Source: Ipomoea triloba
Taxonomy: Eukaryota > Streptophyta > Magnoliopsida > Solanales > Convolvulaceae
Reading direction: 5' to 3'
Assembly (NCBI RefSeq): GCF_003576645.1
Contig: NC_044930.1
Location: 17,316,391-17,380,390, forward strand
Length of the DNA: 64,000 nt
This document shows, one piece after another, positions 22,721 to 34,690 of the stretch; the first letter of the stretch is position 1; each line of letters begins with the position of its first letter. A program made the position numbers and the translations under genes. A model generated the notes under the pieces. The model searched no databases, was not told where the DNA came from, and worked only from the letters and a program-made list of their open reading frames with translations.

Positions 22721-25700
22721 TTATTTTGAGCTTTCACCAGTCTTCTTCTTCTTCTCTCTTTCCCAAATTTCATGTTCTTGGAGTTGGATCATATCATTGA
22801 TTTCTTTCCTTGCTTTCACTGTGTCGAGTCCTTCAATCTTGAAAGCATATTTATGGTGTAGCCTCAACATCAGATAATTTTGGACTACTTCACCAAGATT
22901 TTCTCCCCTTATAACTCCCCAGTCCCACCAAGTTATTAGTTCGGGAGCATTCATACCATCGGAGAAACTTTGTTGCATGGCAGTCAAAATTTGAGCAATG
23001 CCATTCATTTTGGTTCGTCCTTCAGCTGCTTTGGTTATCTTGTTTGCTTCTTCAAGTTCCTTCATAACTTTCTCAAATATCTTCTATTCTTCCTGCTAAA
23101 TTCGGAAAATTTCTTCATCTTTCTTTCTTTGCTCAAAGATTCTTTCATTTTGATCTCGCAAGAAATTTAGCCTATCCATGGGTTGTTTTTTGTTCCAAAA
23201 AGGTGGAATGTTGCATTCTTCCCATTTCTTTCTAGATCCTTCTTTGTATGGAACATACTCGATAGGTTCTCCATTTACTCTCCGAGTCATTTGCTTCGGT
23301 TCTTTGCCTTGTAGAACTCGGTTCACCACCTGTAGGTTTATTTTGCGTTCTCTTCGGAGATGGTGAAGGAGATGGAGTTTTTCTCAGATTCAGGATGGCC
23401 TTCCTTTGTCGTGAAATATCATCATTGTCCTGATCATCATTCCTTAAGACAATTTCCTTTCCTTTGCAAGTGTTCGGGGGCATTCCTTTCATCTTTTCCC
23501 CCTTATTGGCATCATTAACTTCTATGAGAATATCCACCTTGTTACTCAGACAATTGATGCAAACTTGCAATTCTTTAAGAGACCATTCGAATTCACAAAC
23601 AATAGAGGCTGTTGCATGTTGATTCCCGGAGACAGTTTCAAGCTTTGAGCAGGATAAGTCAAGACGTTCCTTAATGAAGGCATGCTTCGTAACCAGATCA
23701 CGCTGTATTTTCGTGATTTCAGTTACCGAGTCCTTCAAATATCCCAGAGAAATAAGATTCTCAGAGAATGCATTATCGATCCTCTTCTCAAGAACAGTAA
23801 GTCTTTCATCGGTGGTAGACTTAGAGGACTTCTTTTTCTGCCTTCTTACATCCTTCTTGATTTTAGTGATGGACTCATTTAGAGATTTGAACTGTGCATC
23901 TTGAGTCCTTGCTAATCCCTGTATAGCATTCATCAGAGAAGTGAAAGCAGAAGAGGAATCAAGGATTACCTCAGAAGAATCCGAGCTCTTAGATGCGTCA
24001 GCAGATGGACCATGACTGTCGTTGGAAGGCGCTTCCATGTTTTCACCTTGAACTAGGACGAGTTCTTGGCCTTCTGCAAGATTTAAGTCGTCGATTGGAG
24101 ATGGTAAGTTTTCGGGACTTGCACTTTTAGATGCTTCCAGGTTTCCATCCGAAGTGTAGTCAGGAAAGACTTCTACCTCAACATCAACCAAATTAAGATC
24201 TGATGAAATCATCTTTTCATCAAGTAGCTGCAAGCCATCATGATTCGCACCTCGAGACGCTTCCATTATTTCATCTCGGGTTGAACTAGGACTTAGTAGG
24301 ATTTGTGCTTCCATGGATTCGGTGGGAGCAGACCTCGGCTCATTGGTATGGTTCTGATTAGATTCATCATTGGCACGAGTTATCTGTACTCCTGTGTTTG
24401 GAATGTTAACAGCTCGGGAAGGAGGAGCATGACTTCCAGATGGATCATCGTTGTCATCATCATCATCATCCTTCTTATGATGTTGATCACGGCATCCGTG
24501 ATCTTGATTAGAATCCGAATCCTCAGCATCATCTTCATCTTGTTGATGACTCGGCCCAACATCTGGTCTAAGATCTCTTATCTCTGTTTGTGCTCGAGAG
24601 ATGTTGTGGATTTTGGCAATCTGCATGTCTTCTAGCATAAGGCGTTCCCGAGGAGTTCGGTAGCCAACATTCAAATCTACAGATTTGCCAAACCGAGTTG
24701 TTCTTCCTTGGAGTTTTTCAGCAAAAACTCTTTCAATCTCATCGGGCCGTGTGGCATCAAAAACAGATCGTGTGCCCATCCAATCCAGTGCCCATTCTTC
24801 TTCTTCGACCATTTCGCTAATTGTACTCGCTATAACCCGAAGACTTGACATCCGCCATTCTTGCCAATTGTAAATACAAGTAAGTTCTCGTCTTAGTATC
24901 TCCTCATGAGAACATTCAGCAATCAAAGCTTCGGCAGGAGGTATTTCAGCCTCAAATTCCTCATATGCCATCTGCCAGCTAGGAGTTTAAGCTAGAGGAG
25001 TTGGGGTTTTGCTCTTCAGGTTGTGGTGGAGGTACAAACGGTCCGGGCTCTCTTGGTGGTGGAGAATACATCGAAGAATCCACTGGCGAGTACAACTCAT
25101 TAGAGGATGGGGTAAGGAGTGACATTGGTGAGGGTGTGAACCCTGGGGATGTCATTGGCGTGTCGGCATGGTCCTCCGCCATCTCATCATCTACCCTCGT
25201 TCGCGCCAGTTCTTTTAAGTGAAGTTTTGCGACATCTTCGGGAGATAAATGAACTATGTTCGCTCCTGGAAGTCTGTGCTCGAACCAGTGTATTTTCATG
25301 TGATGACCCAGTGAGATACACAATCTCGTCACCATCGGGCCTACAAAAATTGCCCTGGCTGATTCTTGCTGTTGTGCAACAAGCAAGTTCTTGCAAATCG
25401 TGCTCATATTCACCGAGTTCCCCGTGTCCATACTCCATAGCATGAACAGCTCCGCCTTTGAGACTCGGTCATAGGTCTCAGGCCTTCCTTCCCATGAATG
25501 AGCAATCACCTTCCATAAGACCTTTAAGTCCTCTCTTACGATCTGGGAGACTCTTACCCTCGACCCTTCCCATTCGACTCCTTGTCTTGCGATTATCGAC
25601 CAATATTTTCTCGGAATATCCCTTTCTCCAAAGTCGTGCCTTAATCTTCGGTACCAGTGTTTCGACTAGTCTTCCTCATCGTAGAATCCTAGGAGAACAC

Positions 25701-26181
25701 CCAAACGGTTGGCCGATATGTGATAATCCTGATTGAAGAGTCGAAACTTAATGGTAGGGCTGTAGAGATCTCCAGCTACTCCCTCAACACTTAGGCTTGC
25801 AATAAACTCGTGGACTAGAGGAATGAAAGTGTCCTGTCTCCAGCCCAACAAGTTATTCCAATACGGTTCTACGATCAGCCTCTCCAGTCCATACTTGCAC
25901 TCATAATCCTCCAATACTGTCAAGTCGATATGTCTCCATTGCACAATAGGGAAGTTCAACAGCTGTCTGTATCAACCTAGCATGGTTGCTGTCATTAATA
26001 AAATTTGTGTTCCGGTGGATACTTCTATATAGCGAGTGTTAGCGCCCCTCGCATTGTTTTCTTCTGCCGGGGCTTTCCCTCTTTGGAGCCTTTGAGCAAT
26101 TTGTTGTGCAAGGTCATGTGGCGAAGACATCTTTCCTATATCATGGGCAATCAAAGCAACACAAGGAAAAACATTTGCCAA
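22721..26181 (-). pseudogene. Third ORF of a SIRE-type element, env position, broken
   Basis: Four open pieces follow each other on the minus strand. 26181-25972 includes MSSPHDLAQQIAQRLQRGKAPA. 25959-25666 holds IKFRLFNQDYHISANRLGVLLGFY. 25509-24979 holds KAELFMLWSMDTGNSVNMST, then a proline-rich tail. 24971-23232 is a 579-residue frame with an acidic Asp/Ser-rich middle and a Lys/Gln-rich heptad-like stretch near residues 360-470. 23065-22721 ends the chain. Stops or frameshifts separate the pieces. The globular part resembles the 'putative plant transposon protein' type found in Athila and SIRE elements, by memory of the family. There is no visible signal peptide or hydrophobic membrane segment, so an envelope role is doubtful. 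Function unknown. Confidence 0.6.
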
Positions 26182-27223
26182 TTTAAATATTGATTAGAAA
26201 CAATATTGCACATATTTAAAGAAAAGATCATAAGAATTCATTGCATGCAACCATCATTTTGATATCTATCAACAATTCTATCCTATACATGCAAGATCTA
26301 GCTCATTCTATTCCATACTCATTTCATAGTCAAACGGTCAACATATGGTCAACTTCATCTTCTTCCTCTAGACTAGCTCAAGGTTGAAAATTGGAAGCAT
26401 CATGAAACTTAAAATTGGACCAAATAACTAGTAGAATATAGCAATGTAGTGCCTATAGAGTAGGAAAGTTGCAAACTTTGCCCACCATGCTCACTATATC
26501 AACAAGGATCTCATCATGACAAGAGGATACCAAAATCAAGCAATTTCAAGATCTAGTCAGAAAGAGATGTTAAAACATGAAATTTCAAGTGTATAGAAGC
26601 AATGTAGGCTTAATACAAGTCTATCAAGTCATCTCATAACAATGTATCTCAAGAAAAATGTCACACAAGAAAAACCCATGGAGATATTCTTCAAAATAGA
26701 ACAAGTTCTTCATTAAACAAGTAAATAGCAAAGAAGAGTATGTTCTAACCTTGGAAATGACTTAAGATCCTTGAGAAAAGTTGAGAGGCTTGGAAGGAAA
26801 TGCTTAGAAAGTGTATATTTTCAGCTTGGGAGAGTTTTTGCTCGTGGTGGGGAAGAAATGAAGCAAGGAAAGGGTTTTAAACTACTTCGCCCGAAAAGTT
26901 CGCGAAAATCTGGTGCCAGTCCACGCACGCTACCACGCGTGGTAGTAGGCGTGGGAGCTCTTTGGTTTATTCCCACGCCTGCTCACACGCGTGTGAGCGG
27001 CGTGGCGGCTCTCTGGAAGTTATCCACGCCTAGCCACACGCGTGGTGGTGGCGTGGAAGGCGTGCTGTGCGAAAGCTTACCTTGGTTTCCCTTCCTTCCT
27101 TTGCTAGTGATGATGTTCGTCGATTGATTGCGGGCAACTTATAACTCTCGGGTGTATAATCTGTACTTGTTAGCTCAACCGAGGTTATAGAAACATTATT
27201 GAAATAAAGCTAAGAAAAACACA
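26182..27223 (-). other. Unassigned, with three CACGCGTG-type units
   Basis: I see no gene here. Three CGCG cores (26936, 26988, 27039) lie in CCACGC..CACACGCGTGTG..GCGTGG contexts, like those in the Athila-type LTRs. The sequence may be a diverged LTR or internal part of a related element. It separates the copia remnant on the left from the Athila 5' ORFs on the right. Confidence 0.4.
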
Positions 27224-29009
27224 CTATAGAAAATAAGGAAAACTGAAAGAAGCATAAGATAACATTAGGACTGCCTCCCAAGTGCGCCATGGTTTTACGT
27301 CTCCTGGCCAGATGTAAAGTGGCTTATCCTTCAAGGCACACAGATTTTGGGACCTTACCAAGCGTCCCGTGAACTTTAGCTTCAAGGAAGGTCCCAAGGT
27401 GGGTAACATCCTTGAATTCCCACAAAGATAAAGGAAAGATAAAATTCATAGTTGGAAGAATTCTAGACTCAAACACCCTCCTTAGTTCTTCTAAGATGGT
27501 GTCTACTTCCTTTTCTTTTTCCTCTCTTCTCCCTCTAAAGATTTTTTCATCTCTTTCAAACCATATCTCCTCACACCCTTCCTCAATTTCGAGTGTGGTC
27601 AACTCTCTCCACTCATCTTTTTCCATAAGATTAATCATGAAGGACCTATTATTTCCCATCATCTTTTCCTTACACTCATCACTCCACTCTATTTGATTAG
27701 AAAAATCACTCACACTCTCACACGGATATAATGAAGCATCATCCTCTTCACTCACCTACTCATTCTCACCCAAGACAAAGGATTCATCTTCTAAAAAGGT
27801 AAAGCAATCACAGTCATTAGCGAACAAGATGGAATCCTTACAAGCATTAGTCAATATATCAAGACTTTCCATGGATTCATCCTCCCGTAATTCAAAGCAG
27901 TCATAATCACATATGATGGAAGTATTAATGCAAAGGGAGTCATCCACACAAGTGTCGAGGGTGTTTTCAAAAAGAGCATAAGGATTTTCAAGAATATTAG
28001 CATAAGAAAGATTAGGAATTTTACCACATTTTGGCTCTTCATCTTCCCACACTACTTTGATGTCCTCATCCTCACTCTCCATCTCTACCTCCTTTTGATC
28101 TTCCAATTCGAAAATTGGAACTTCTTCAAGCACCGGGGCGTAACAATCCTTGGATGGGCTTCCAAAGTGGGGATGTCTCCTCTCCCCTAGCATTTTGCAC
28201 TTTTTCAACCTCTTGTACAATCCTTGGATGGGCTTCCAAAGTGGGGATGTCTTCTATGATGACGGAGTTAGCTCGGGGCTCATTCATCTTCATGAGCTCC
28301 TCCATCATAGACAACATCTTCGTTTCAACTTCTTCTAGTGGAAGTCCTTCCTCCGGGAGGGTAGCGAGATAGTCCTTTAATTCGCTCTTGATTTCGCATT
28401 TAGTTTAGCCGTATCCTCCTTGGCCATCCTTGTGAATTCATCAATTTTTGCTTTTAGCATTTCAATTTCATCGGTGGCCCGTGGGATATAATCGCAAGGA
28501 TTTATATGGGTATTATATGGTAAAGAAGGCGGTGTTTCATAGGAGTAGGTAGTATTGTTTTCTTTGTGGTTTTGTGATGGAGGTGGGTAGTAAGTGTTTA
28601 GTTAGGAATTGGGAAATGAATTTGACTCGCGAGTATAGCTTGGATCAAGTTGTTGCATCATTTGCGCAAGCTTACTCTCTATGTTTTGAGATATGTCTTT
28701 AGAGCTTAATGAGTCAATTTCTTGTGAATTTGGTGGTTGTGAAGGGTAAGTTTCTTGGGATTGTGGAGGTGGTGTTTCATAAGGATATTGGTGATGGTTT
28801 GGTGTATGGATTGGATAGTGATATGGAGGTGGTAATTGATATGTTGGTGGGATTGGGTAATGGTATGGGTGTGGGTAGTGGTATGTTGGTGGAGGGTAAG
28901 TATAGGTGGAATGGGGGTAATAGTGATATGGTTGGGGTTGAGGATTTGTATAGGATTGTCCTCCATGGTGTGGGTAGCCATGGGGATTCATTTTAGCACT
29001 TATTGGCAA
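27224..29009 (-). pseudogene. Acidic ORF remnants of the Athila-type element
   Basis: Downstream of the PBS on the minus strand lie consecutive open pieces. 29009-28602 is rich in Pro, Tyr and His (YHYPHPYHYPIPPTYQLPP). A broken stretch with MKMNEPRANSVIIEDIP follows. 28220-27756 is very acidic, with Cys and Asp. 27755-27324 is Glu/Arg-rich (DEKIFRGRREEKEKEVD). Together they look like one gene of about 550 codons broken by several stops, sitting where gag would be. I see no CCHC knuckle and do not recognise the protein. Two copies of CCTTGGATGGGCTTCCAAAG, each followed by TGGGGATGTCT (28149 and 28221), form a direct repeat inside it. Confidence 0.5.
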
Positions 29010-29239
29010 GCTTCAAGTGGTTTGATTAAAGAGAATTTCCTGCACAATAGCTTAGCCAACAACAAATATTTTGCAACTAAAAGTAGTTGCAAGTGAGCAC
29101 AAGATATTCAAGACAATGTAAGCTCACTTCTTCAAGCAAATAACAAGAATAAGAAAATAAAATAAACAAAAAGAAAGCAATTTAAGAACTCTTAAAATTC
29201 TACTTCTAAGATGTCAACACTTTTCGAAACCGTTTGCCA

Positions 29240-29257
29240 TCCCCGGCAATGGCGCCA
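29240..29257 (-). other. Primer-binding site, tRNA-Asp type
   Basis: The minus strand reads TGGCGCCATTGCCGGGGA, one base from the usual Athila tRNA-Asp primer site TGGCGCCGTTGCCGGGGA, three bases from the LTR edge at 29261. It orients the element and supports the Athila assignment. Confidence 0.88.
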
Positions 29258-29260
29258 TTT

Positions 29261-30232
29261 TGACATTGATGTTTGCATGGGGTGAGTGCGAATGTGAAGG
29301 TGTGAAGTGATAAAACGAAGAGTCAAGACTCCCCGAGTGTCGTGTCTCTCAAGGATGGCGAATGGGAATCGAATTAGTGTGTTGGCATCTAAGAGGTTGA
29401 AGAGAAAGAGTTACGGGAATATCTAAGGGTTGGATTCATTTGTCAGAGGGGGAAGTTTGATAATGGTTGTATAAAATAAATAAGAGTAAAGTGGAGATTG
29501 GGGCTTCAGGCTTTTCCATGTGGTCTATCTTTGGGTGGTTTTGCGAGTGCAAGTCGTGGAATAGACTAGGGAGTTCGTGGCACACTACCAAGTGGCGTCA
29601 CACTTTGGACTCCCACATCCTCATTCGGTTGGGGCATTTCATCGAACACTTTGTCTACCACTCCTCTCGGATCTCGTCCTTTTAGACTAAGAGCGGAGAT
29701 GTGGGTGAGTTAGACTCGTGAGTGGCCGCTATCGCGCACACACTCACTTCCTTTGAGTTTGCTACCTAATGTGGCCACAAAAGGCACAAAGCTTGAAGAA
29801 CATCATCCACACAAGTTTAACATCCAACAATCAAGCAACTCACAATTCAAAGCAATAATATTAAACATCCACATAGATCTACCATGGGGCCACCAATCCC
29901 CTATCTAATCTACTCTATCATGCTAAAGAAACAAGAAAAAGAAAGGAAAATTTAAAGAAACAAGTATTGAATTAGAAATTGGAGAGAATGGTTACCACCC
30001 TTAGAAAGGGGATCTTTACAACCTTGATCATGAAATCCCAATCTTCCTTCTTGCCCTTGATCTATTCTAAACTATGAGAGAAAGGAATTTTCCCCCAAGA
30101 GGGGAGAAAACCCTCTAGATCTATTCTACCCTATTCTATGAATTTCTGATCTATTCTAGTTATTGGATGTCAAAACGATGCACTTTTAATCTAATTAAGA
30201 CCCCTTATAAGTGCTATTCTTGGTGTTTATCA
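29261..30232 (-). mobile_element. 5' LTR of the Athila-type element, internally deleted
   Basis: 972 bp, TGACATTGATG...GGTGTTTATCA on the plus strand. It matches 13907-15191 closely, but the sequence jumps from GATCTATTCTAGTT to ATTGGATGTC near 30163, leaving out about 320 bp that include the CACGCGTG pair. Few substitutions separate the shared parts, so the insertion is fairly young. Confidence 0.88.
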
Positions 30233-30470
30233 AAACTAAATAGTTAAAGGTTTCCTATCCTCTCCTAATTGGCTAGGGATGTTCTTGTTGTTCCCATTTT
30301 CATTGTAGCCTTTGAATATACTTTTAGCACATGTGGATGAGTCTTAGATGCATTTAGGAGTTCTTTAACTCCTAAGATTGTGGAAGCTCTTTTCTGTGCA
30401 CAAGACTTGATGAGGTTCCCAAATCAACCCATCATAGTGGTACAAAATTTAGATGAGGTAAAGAGATTAG
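30233..30470 (+). pseudogene. hAT-1 transposase, C-terminal dimerisation domain (second segment)
   Basis: This continues the frame broken at 13906. After the target duplication AAACT it reads a typical hAT C-terminal domain: FPILS, LARDVLVVPIS, VAFEYTFSTCGWVLDAFRSS, LTPKIVEALFCAQDLMRFP. Three stops (TAG for Trp, TAA twice) interrupt it. The glutamate of the A-x-E-x-x-F-S motif is kept, though FSTCGWV is altered from the usual FSTGGRV. The domain would dimerise the transposase and carry the third catalytic residue; here it is dead. Confidence 0.85.
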
Positions 30471-31824
30471 AAAAAAAGTAACTCATTTTAATTAAATAAT
30501 TTTTTAATTCTTCATTTAAATTGTCTAAATGCTTAATATATTATATTCTTTAATGTTGTTTAACTTGTTTTTATTTGCAGAATTGATGAGTGGCATTGGA
30601 GCTGGGAGTAATGGAGCTGGTTCTTCACTTCCCCTAATTGTTGTAGCTGCTACTTCTCTTAATTTATTGATTTATTTTATTTTTTATTTTTATTTTATTT
30701 TTTTTTATTTTTTACAATTGAGCATTCGGAAAGTGCTTGTATGCTAAATTCCTAATGTTTGAAAGCGTTGGACGGTTACCAATTGGCAAGAGGGCAAGTG
30801 GTGGACAAATGTTTTTAGTTGCTACCATTCTGCACTTTGCCTGACTCCCATGAGGCATGAGCCCTTGATACACAGCCCCACAGGCCACATTGCAACAGGT
30901 TTGATTTAAGGCTCCTAACCCCCTAAGTCCTAAGCTTTAATGGTAAACTGATAATACTGTATCTCACTCTCCGCCTCTTAATTATTTATGATTTATTCAT
31001 TTATGATTTATCTGTCTACCTCCATCCTGAGTACTGACTGGGCTACTAGTTATTTGGCCATGATGATGATTCCAAGAATAGTTTGAAAAAAAAGTTATGG
31101 GTTGGTATGTTGCATTGGGTAGTAGAGCTCAAGTTACAATTTGTCACCATTCTTTATCTTGACATGAAAGCTAAAGCATTTTGAGTCAATCTAATCATAA
31201 TTGATCTTTTAAATTGTTTTAAAACATTGTTGGTTCATGAATTGTGACTAATTTTTCTAAGTCCTAACTTAGTGCATTTGGCTAATGGTTATTTTCAATA
31301 GGAGGAGGAAAAAGAAGAAGAATAACATATTAAGTGAATGCTTGAGTTTGTGCCTGGAAATTCGGAATTTAAAAATGGAAATTGAAATTGAAATGTGTAT
31401 TGACTTGTGAGTTTGTGACATTGGACCATTTGACGATTGGAATCATTTGACAGAATTATTTATCATGATATGTGTATTTTGTAAATATGTAATTTATACT
31501 TTTTTTAGTTTGTAACTTTGTAAATGTTTAATTTCCTTAGTACATAGTACCCTTAGTATTTTGCAAGATGGGGTTATCGGGTTGTTTTGCCTTTATAAAT
31601 TCTATAAATTGTAATTTATTATATTTGATTATTTGTGTTATTTTTATTTCTGAAATGAACCCGAAATACCGAAGTAACCAAACGAAATAGAAGTTATTAA
31701 AACCGAATTGGATGGGTTTACAAGAATTTTAAAACGGATTGGATATTATAATACTTAACCAAAAACCGAATGGATTTAGCACTTGATAACTAAACTGTCC
31801 GAACCCGCCCGACGCACACCCCTA
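30471..31824 (+). mobile_element. 3' end of hAT-1 with terminal inverted repeat
   Basis: Non-coding 3' part of hAT-1. A short frame at 30580-30670 (after GCAG) may be a last exon with Gly/Ser/Ala-rich sequence. The end reads CGACGCACACCCCTA (31824), the inverse of a hAT terminus (TAGGGGTGTGC). The preceding 150 bp contain AACCGAAT / ACCGAAATA repeats typical of hAT subterminal regions. The left end of hAT-1 is missing. Confidence 0.7.
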
Positions 31825-31825
31825 A

Positions 31826-33045
31826 TGTAACACCCCTAACTTTCAGGCTGAGACAAAGCAATAAACTTAAAGCAAAGCTATCAAGTCTCAACACTAAATA
31901 ATATTGCGGAAGCATAACAATACCAACAGGGGGTGCTACGCCACATCCAGGTCAACCATAACCTAGATGCTAAGGCAAATTCAAACATAAGTCTAAAAAA
32001 TCCTCATGATCAAACATAATCCAAGGAAGATATTACAACCATAAGTCTAAGGCACGCAGGCACAAATGTCTAACCATCACCAACAATCACTAAGCTAAAC
32101 ATAATGGAGGAATAGAACTACAGCTAGCGCTCCCTCGTGTAGATTCTACTCCATAGCTGGAAAACAGTTAGAAATATTAGCAAAGAAATGCTAAGTAATA
32201 CTCCACTCACACTCGTGAGAAATACAATAATAGCTTTGTAAATAGATTTCACACACGCATATAGAATATATGCCAACGAAACTATCCTTTGTTTCAAAAC
32301 CAGAGAACTAGACAACAATAAGCTGAATGAATCATAAACCAATAACACCTCAACGAATTCAATATCAAGGAATGAATCCACAATACCACAGTTTCATAAT
32401 AAGACACTTAAACAAAGCACAAGTTTGACTGAACAACACAAGTATAACCAACCAATCAACAACCTCACATCACTCCCTTAGAGTGACCCAACCAAGAAAC
32501 ATAGAATAAGTTCCAAACCAAATCTCCCAACCATATATAAATGACATATCACAATGTCGTACCACAAAGGCATATAAGCCCAATCACAGAAGCGTGGTAG
32601 CTCAATCATAGAGGCGTATAAGCCCAATCGCAGAGGCATGCAAACCCAATCACAAAAGCATGTAAGCTCAGTCACAGCGGCATACGAGCCCAAATAACCT
32701 CCTTCCATAATAATGAATACATGCAGAGCCGTAGCTCAATTAACCTCCCTTCCAAGGGTATACATGACACATGAAACCTAAAGAATCACTCACAAGAGTC
32801 CAAGACCTCAACATATCAAACTTAAGTCCATTTCCAAAGGAAACACCCATACCTAGAAGTACTCAGATTCAGAACATGAACAACAGGACATCATGCTCAG
32901 AACATTAACCTAAGAGTCAAACCAACAATACTCAATCAATATTTCAAGATAAATAACCAACAACCATGAATCAATACTCAATAATCAGGGTAGTGCACTC
33001 AACAAAATACTCAAAATATACTCCAGGAATCAAAGGTGAAACAAC
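31826..33045 (-). mobile_element. Del-type solo LTR, left part (split by hAT-2)
   Basis: Starts TGTAACACCCCTAACTTTC and continues after the hAT-2 insertion at 58928-60097, which ends GGGGTATCACA. The joined LTR is about 2.4 kb and is flanked by a perfect TSD CCTAA (31821-31825, 60098-60102). The PBS-side features of Del LTRs (ATTGCGGAAGC, then a GTGCTACGCC block) lie near 31911, which places the U5 side on the left and makes it minus-strand. No internal region is present. Open frames at 32124-32708 are not supported; a CATAGAGGCGTATAAGCCCAAT-like motif repeats loosely (about 32560-32700). Confidence 0.82.
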
Positions 33046-33200
33046 TAGGGGTGACCGCGGTTCGGTTCGAATCGTCCGGTTCGAACCGAACCGGTACTGT
33101 TGAAACCAGAACCGGAACCAGAACTGTACGGCCGGTTCCGGTTCCAGTTAAGGTTCCGGTGAATTAGGAACCGGAACCGTAAAAAATATATATATATGTA

Positions 33201-33281
33201 GGCCACACCAGGCCACGCCTGGTGTGGCCAGTACAAAGACTCAAGTGAGTCTTTGAATTTTCAAAGACTCACTTGAGTCTT
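33201..33281. repeat. Two adjacent perfect palindromes in the hAT-2 leader
   Basis: GGCCACACCAGGC (33201-33213) pairs with GCCTGGTGTGGCC (33217-33229) across 3 nt. Next to it are 22-nt arms: AAGACTCAAGTGAGTCTTTG + AA (33236-33257) and its exact inverse (33260-33281), separated by TT. Each arm is itself built on GACTCA-AG-TGAGTC. They could form strong hairpins in RNA or a cruciform in DNA. No function can be read from sequence. Confidence 0.9.
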
Positions 33282-33536
33282 GTCTTTCACTCTTCTTCTT
33301 TGGCAGGAGTTTGGCTTTCTTTAAAGCTTTAATAACGTGCAAAATTTGAAGTTCATCAAAATTATTGGCTCCCTTTGCAACTTTGGAGATACAGCTCACT
33401 GCTTAGCACTTTCAAATCTGATATGACTTGTAGTGTATTTAATGCTAATATTTTTGTGTGTCGTGCTCTTTCACGTATCTGCTTTTTATTCAGTTCCCTC
33501 GTCTGTGCATCAATCAAGTGCTCTCATCTTGTATCA

Positions 33537-34690
33537 AGTCTTCTTGGGTTTATATAGCTAAATTAGCTATTTGCCCGTTGTAATTCTTCAGAGCATTAAA
33601 TGCTTTCAGATGGTCTTTGTCAACTTTGATGGCTCCGTCAGATGAATTTGAATTTTTGCTTCTGATAATCCTCCAACGTTTTTCTGCAATCACTGATATG
33701 ATTTTCCTTGTAACTTGTAGCCATCCATCTTTAACTTTGATAGTGTGAACACTTGACTTTGTTCATAATTCATAAGTCAGACTGCTCTGAAAATATATCC
33801 GTTCGGTGACTCTTGCTTGAGCATAATTGATGCCTTTGAAAAGTATACTGACATTTCTCATGATGATTTTCAGCTCCTTGTAGCAAATTTGAATTCACCT
33901 TTCTTGAATAAAAAAAAATAGACCATCCTATTTTCTTTCTTGGTTATGCCATACTCATCCTCAAAAATGATTTTTGTTCTTCCCCCTATTGATTTGGGTT
34001 TCACGTAAATCATGCATGGCATACTAGGTTGACCATGTAGGTCATCCTCATCCTCCTTTCAAGAATGTACATAGTTAGCCTCATCTCCAAAATGACTTGT
34101 AGCTAAGTCATCCTCATCCTCCTTGAATTAATTCCAATAGGCTAAGTCATCCTCATCCTCATTCTTGAACTTAAATCCGATCAAGTCATCCTCATCTCCC
34201 ATCTTGATTTAATTCAAGTCATCCTCATATTTATTTTCGGCCAAGTCATCCTCTTTGAGCTAGTCATCCTCATCTTCAACAATTAAAGAGGCAAGGTCAT
34301 CCTCATCACCAAAAATATTTTCCTTGCATGAGTTAGCCTCTAAAATATTTTGTGAGGGAACCCATTCGAGATTAACTTCAATTTTGACCTTTAATTGCAA
34401 CATCTCCATCACGAATTAATCAATTCTTCCAAAGAATTAATTTTTGCAATTTGAACCGTTGACTTGCTTTGGGATGTCTTCGAGTCTTGATCAATCTTCC
34501 AAAATTCTTCTCCATTTGTAAAGTGGAAGCGAATGACTTACAAGTATAAATTAAAAATTTATACTATTGTAGTTTCCGCTTAACCGATTCGGCTCGTACT
34601 CGACGTAATCCTATACTAGACTCAAAATAAAATTGGGGATCTAATATTACATTTTTGGTTCATCAAAACAATTACAATATATTCCTAACA
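33537..34690 (-). mobile_element. 3' LTR of the SIRE-type element, truncated
   Basis: Starts TGTTAGGAATATATTGTAAT on the minus strand at 34690 and is nearly identical to 52547-53705. The similarity ends at about 33537, so the last 850 bp (as present at 51694-52546) and the TGTTGGTCCC end are missing. It contains about ten copies of a GATGAGGATGAC-type motif (minus strand) between 34040 and 34310. The left junction with hAT-2 is therefore not a normal insertion end. Confidence 0.82.

Larger units (their letters stand above)
13907..30232 (-). mobile_element. Athila-type LTR retrotransposon, non-autonomous, with nested inserts
   Basis: The element is bounded by LTRs at 13907-15191 and 29261-30232 (minus strand) and by a perfect 5-bp TSD AAACT (13902-13906, 30233-30237). 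A PBS of tRNA-Asp type (29240-29257) and the 3' motif AAGTGTGGAAACTT-TGATAAG before the 3' LTR are typical of Athila/Tat elements. Nested inside are a CACTA element (15953-20166) and the 3' end of a SIRE-type copia element (21213-about 26181). No RT, RNase H or integrase of its own is visible, so it looks like a large non-autonomous derivative. It splits the hAT-1 transposase. Confidence 0.85.

Noticed and set aside
22721..26181. Retroviral-type envelope gene
   Set aside because: Position fits, but no signal peptide or membrane segment is visible; recorded as a third ORF of unknown function.
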